A stretch of DNA of 64,000 nucleotides from Myxococcus fulvus (lineage in GTDB: Bacteria; Myxococcota; Myxococcia; Myxococcales; Myxococcaceae), in the NCBI RefSeq assembly GCF_900111765.1, contig NZ_FOIB01000017.1:1-64000 (forward strand). The letters are read 5' to 3'. Shown one piece after another: positions 61,267 to 64,000 of the stretch. The stretch's first letter is position 1. Every line of letters starts with the position of its first letter. Under the pieces are notes generated by a model that was not told the DNA's origin, made no database searches, and saw nothing but the letters and a program-made list of their open reading frames with translations. A program made the position numbers and the translations under genes.

Positions 61267-63573
61267 CTACTTACACGTGAAGGACCACCGACACGTGCCC
61301 GACAGGCACTCGCGGCCGGACCCGCAGGCCGCCCCTCGGCCCTTCTTGTTCTGGCACTTGCCCGAGTTCAGCCCCCAGCCACAGTACTGGCTCGCACCAC
61401 AGTGCGAGTCGCTGTCGCACAGGCAACTGCCCGTCGGATTCAGGTAACAGTCCGCGCTGCAACGGTCCGTCCTGCACTCCCTATCCGACTTGCACGTCTC
61501 CCCGTACCCCTTCGAGTCCGGCGTGAAGCACCACCCCACCGCGTTCGCACACCCGCCACACGCCCCCGACTGGCACTGCCCATCCCGACTGCACGAATCC
61601 CAGTCCGCCTTCTTCGCCACACAGTCGTTGTCCGCCGGATTCCCCGGCGTGTCCTTCTGGCAGTACCCCACCCCGCCACAATCCTCGTCCCCGTTGCACA
61701 CACACCGACCCTTGATGAGGCTGCACACCACCGACGAGCACTGCTCCGTCAGGCACTCGTCGTCGAACCGGCACTGGTCGTTCATGTCCTTGCTGTCCGG
61801 CGCGTAGTGCTTCCCACACACCGTCGGATACGCCGCCTCCCGGTCCTCCGGCTTCACCCACGCCGCCACCCCCGACGTGTCGATGTCGTTCGCCGGGTCC
61901 GCCATCCCCACCCGCGGCAATGACGCCCGCTCCCACATCCGGATGAACGTCTCCGACGAGCCCGTCAGCCCCGCCGTGTTCACCCCCAGGTTCCTCAGGT
62001 CCTTCACCATGTCCGGCAACAACCCCACGTGCGCCAGACCCGCCTCGTCGAACGCCGTCCCCAACCGCCCAGGCCCCTGCAGCTCCTGCTGACGCGCCTG
62101 CGCGTCCGCCTCCGCCTCGAACCCCGCCGAGCACGCCCCGTCATCTCCAAACCGCGGCCGCGTCTGCTGGATGAACCCGTTGAAGTCCGCGCCGAACGCC
62201 ATCGGCACTTTCAACCCCTGCCGGCCGAACTCGTACGCCTGCGCGAACGAGCGCGTCGACCCCTGGCAGTTGTTCTCCACGCCGGACTTCGTATACGTCC
62301 GCGTCTCGTCGTGCGCCGTGCGCAGACCGAACATGCCGCCCGTGCGCCGCAGCATCTGCACCACCCACGCCGGCGTCGTCTTCTCGTTCTCCGCCAGCTT
62401 CCCGTTCATCACCTCGCGGAAGTGCCCGTGGCTCACGTACAGCGGGTAGTACTTGTTCGTCTCCGCCACCGAGTACGCATCCTGGATGCCCTTCTCCGAC
62501 AGGTGCGCCAGGTCGATGAGCATCCCCTTGTCCATCATCGCCTGCACCAGCTGCCGCCCCTCCCCCGTCAGCCCCTTCGTGTTCTTGCAGTTCCCATCCA
62601 CGTCGAACCCCAACGTCTTCCCGCCCACCGTCAGCCCACAGTCCGAGTCGATGTGACAGTTCTCCAGGAACTGCGCCGCCTGGAAGATGGCGTTGTGCGG
62701 CGCCGCGCCGCCGAACCGGTTGTCCAGCTGGTGCACCGGCTGCAACGTGCGCACCCCCAACCCGTGGAAGCGCTCCAGCTCCGCGCGCCAGTCCTTCGCG
62801 CCGAACAGCTTGCTCGTCTCGATGGACAGCACCATCGCCAGCTTCCCCTCGCCGATGATGCGCCGAGCGTCCGCCGGCGTCAGCGCCAGGTCCACCCAGT
62901 CCCGCGTCGCCGCGAAGTCGCGCGCCTTCTGCAGCTGCACCTCCACGTCCGTCATCTCGTCGCACGCCCGCGTGCGGTTCTGCGGCGGCAGCGCGTCACA
63001 CAGGAAGCCGTTGCTCACCGCCGACACCACCACCAGCGACATGCCGCCCTGGTGCGCCTGGCGCAGCCACCCCTCCCACGACTGCTGGTGCGCAATCGTG
63101 TCCCAGCGCGGCCACTCGCTGTTCGGATTGCGCCGCCCGTCGTGCAGGCCCGTGTCGCCCTCCGTACCCTCAATCTTCCCCAGGAACTCCGAGCCCACCG
63201 CGCCCGCCACGCCGAACAGCTGCGACAACACCGGCACCCCGCGCAGGTCGATGTTGCTCGAGTTCGGACACAGGTTCAGCAGATGGCTCAAGTCCATCCG
63301 CACCCGCGCGTGGTCGCTCTCCGGCCACCCTCCGTCACACCGCGTGAGCGCGTCCGTCACCGTGCCGTGGAACCAACCGCCACCGAACGCCTCCTCGGCG
63401 AACATGTGGTGGTGCAGCTCCGCGAAGCCCGGCACGCCTGCCAGCCTCGCCGTCTTCTCTGTTTCAACCTCGGCGGAGGCCTGGGGGCTCTCGCCCTCCT
63501 CGACGGGCACGCAGGACAACGCGGACGCCATGACCAAGGTGGTACACCATCGCAGCAGACGCGGACGGGACAT
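61267..63573 (-). CDS. Lipoprotein with M19 dipeptidase-like domain and Cys-rich tail
   Basis: A 768-residue lipoprotein (lipobox ASALSC, Cys21). Residues about 50-560 resemble the amidohydrolase-fold membrane dipeptidase family M19: an N-terminal metal-binding-like ELHHHM, GMLIDLAHLSEKG (matching the family's DLSHVS), YVSHGHFR and FGADFNGF. Large insertions make it longer than classical dipeptidases. Residues about 600-768 hold many Cys in C-x(5-6)-C patterns (CRFDDEC, CKSDRECRTDRC, CGSGRECLSGTC), like EB/Dickkopf-type modules, probably disulfide-bonded. Extracellular peptidase or metal-dependent amidase on the cell surface. Confidence 0.8.
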   Translation of the reverse strand: MSRPRLLRWCTTLVMASALSCVPVEEGESPQASAEVETEKTARLAGVPGFAELHHHMFAEEAFGGGWFHGTVTDALTRCDGGWPESDHARVRMDLSHLLNLCPNSSNIDLRGVPVLSQLFGVAGAVGSEFLGKIEGTEGDTGLHDGRRNPNSEWPRWDTIAHQQSWEGWLRQAHQGGMSLVVVSAVSNGFLCDALPPQNRTRACDEMTDVEVQLQKARDFAATRDWVDLALTPADARRIIGEGKLAMVLSIETSKLFGAKDWRAELERFHGLGVRTLQPVHQLDNRFGGAAPHNAIFQAAQFLENCHIDSDCGLTVGGKTLGFDVDGNCKNTKGLTGEGRQLVQAMMDKGMLIDLAHLSEKGIQDAYSVAETNKYYPLYVSHGHFREVMNGKLAENEKTTPAWVVQMLRRTGGMFGLRTAHDETRTYTKSGVENNCQGSTRSFAQAYEFGRQGLKVPMAFGADFNGFIQQTRPRFGDDGACSAGFEAEADAQARQQELQGPGRLGTAFDEAGLAHVGLLPDMVKDLRNLGVNTAGLTGSSETFIRMWERASLPRVGMADPANDIDTSGVAAWVKPEDREAAYPTVCGKHYAPDSKDMNDQCRFDDECLTEQCSSVVCSLIKGRCVCNGDEDCGGVGYCQKDTPGNPADNDCVAKKADWDSCSRDGQCQSGACGGCANAVGWCFTPDSKGYGETCKSDRECRTDRCSADCYLNPTGSCLCDSDSHCGASQYCGWGLNSGKCQNKKGRGAACGSGRECLSGTCRWSFTCK

Positions 63574-63684
63574 GGGGGACTCCCTTCAGGTGGAAACCCC
63601 CACTTAGCGACACCTCCCACCCCGACTTCAAGCCAGTCCACGCCATGCCGTGACTGACGCAACGCTGATGCACCGCGTCGCGAG

Positions 63685-64000
63685 TCAGGGGCCCGCGGGC
63701 TCCGCCACCACGGTGGGCGCGTAGACGGGCGGCACGTACGCCGGAGGGACGTACGCGGTGGCGCGCTGGCGCAGCGCGGGAGAGGCGACGGCGAAGCCCT
63801 CCGGTAGCATGCGGAGGATTCGCTCCCTCCGGTGACGGGAGCCATCCAGCCGGCGCTCCAGCTCCGCGCGCTCCTCCTTCGTCTCCTGGTCCTGCGGGGC
63901 AGGACGCGCGGCCAGCGTCGCCAGGCGCTCGGTCACCGCCTCCAGCTCCCGGTCGATGAGCACCGGCTGGATGTTGCGCGTCTCCTTGCGCTTGCGGCCC
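63685..64000 (-). CDS. Partial gene, 3' end only: coiled-coil protein
   Basis: The frame is open to the right edge of the window, so the true start is beyond 64000. The visible part (about 105 residues) has a helical, charged segment (EERAELERRLDGSRHRRERI) and a C-terminal Pro/Val/Ala/Tyr repeat (three near-copies of YVPPAY/VYAP type). The codon before the usual GTG start call (63961-63963) continues the frame upstream, so an internal start is not required. I do not recognise the family. Confidence 0.55.
   Translation of the reverse strand, partial: GRKRKETRNIQPVLIDRELEAVTERLATLAARPAPQDQETKEERAELERRLDGSRHRRERILRMLPEGFAVASPALRQRATAYVPPAYVPPVYAPTVVAEPAGP

Noticed and set aside
1-64000. CRISPR arrays, tRNA or rRNA genes, insertion sequences, phage genes
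   Set aside because: None of these signatures could be seen; the only reverse transcriptase belongs to the retron.

Overview
The window is high-GC DNA typical of a myxobacterium (Myxococcaceae/Archangiaceae type). The main clues are a retron of the Mx162/Sa163 kind, many large secreted lipoproteins, carboxypeptidase-regulatory-like repeat proteins and MopE-type metal-binding-motif proteins. No rRNA, tRNA, CRISPR array, phage or insertion sequence was seen. The right edge cuts through a gene.

Layout. 1-780 holds three imperfect tandem non-coding repeat units. 780-4881 (minus) carries a beta-helix lipoprotein, a small unknown protein and an alpha/beta hydrolase. 5046-5825 is a methyltransferase with an atypical catalytic loop. 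5804-8391 (minus) is a likely three-gene operon: a DehI-fold protein, an Asp-nucleophile alpha/beta hydrolase and a ferritin-like di-iron protein. 8894-12160 (plus) is a four-gene operon coupled by ATGA overlaps: a small protein, a membrane histidine kinase, a prenyl-synthase-like protein with a DDxxD motif, and a C-methyltransferase-like enzyme. 12296-21949 holds a small lipoprotein and three giant paralogous repeat proteins, each preceded by the same hairpin element. 22038-27315 encodes an SbcCD/YhaO-YhaN-type nuclease-ATPase pair coupled to a PlsC acyltransferase. A fourth repeat-protein paralog (27376-30696) and a phospholipid-scramblase-family protein (30739-31563) follow.

31664-44690 is the most interesting block. 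It contains a helical-repeat protein, a 2176-residue WD40 plus HEAT protein, a SWIM zinc-finger protein with a WGR-like C-terminus, and then a complete retron (a1, msr, msd, a2 and reverse transcriptase). All are on the plus strand.

44697-64000 holds a secreted or anchored hydrolase, a GMC oxidoreductase, a 46-residue membrane protein, a Cys/His-rich protein, a bestrophin, an Lnt-type N-acyltransferase with a partner protein, a membrane protein and an SGNH hydrolase. It continues with a ClC transporter of strikingly G-rich coding strand, two duplicated MopE-like lipoproteins that share a 182-bp identical tract, and an M19-dipeptidase-like lipoprotein with a Cys-rich tail. A truncated gene lies at the edge. 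Many of these products are predicted to be secreted, lipid-anchored or membrane proteins.
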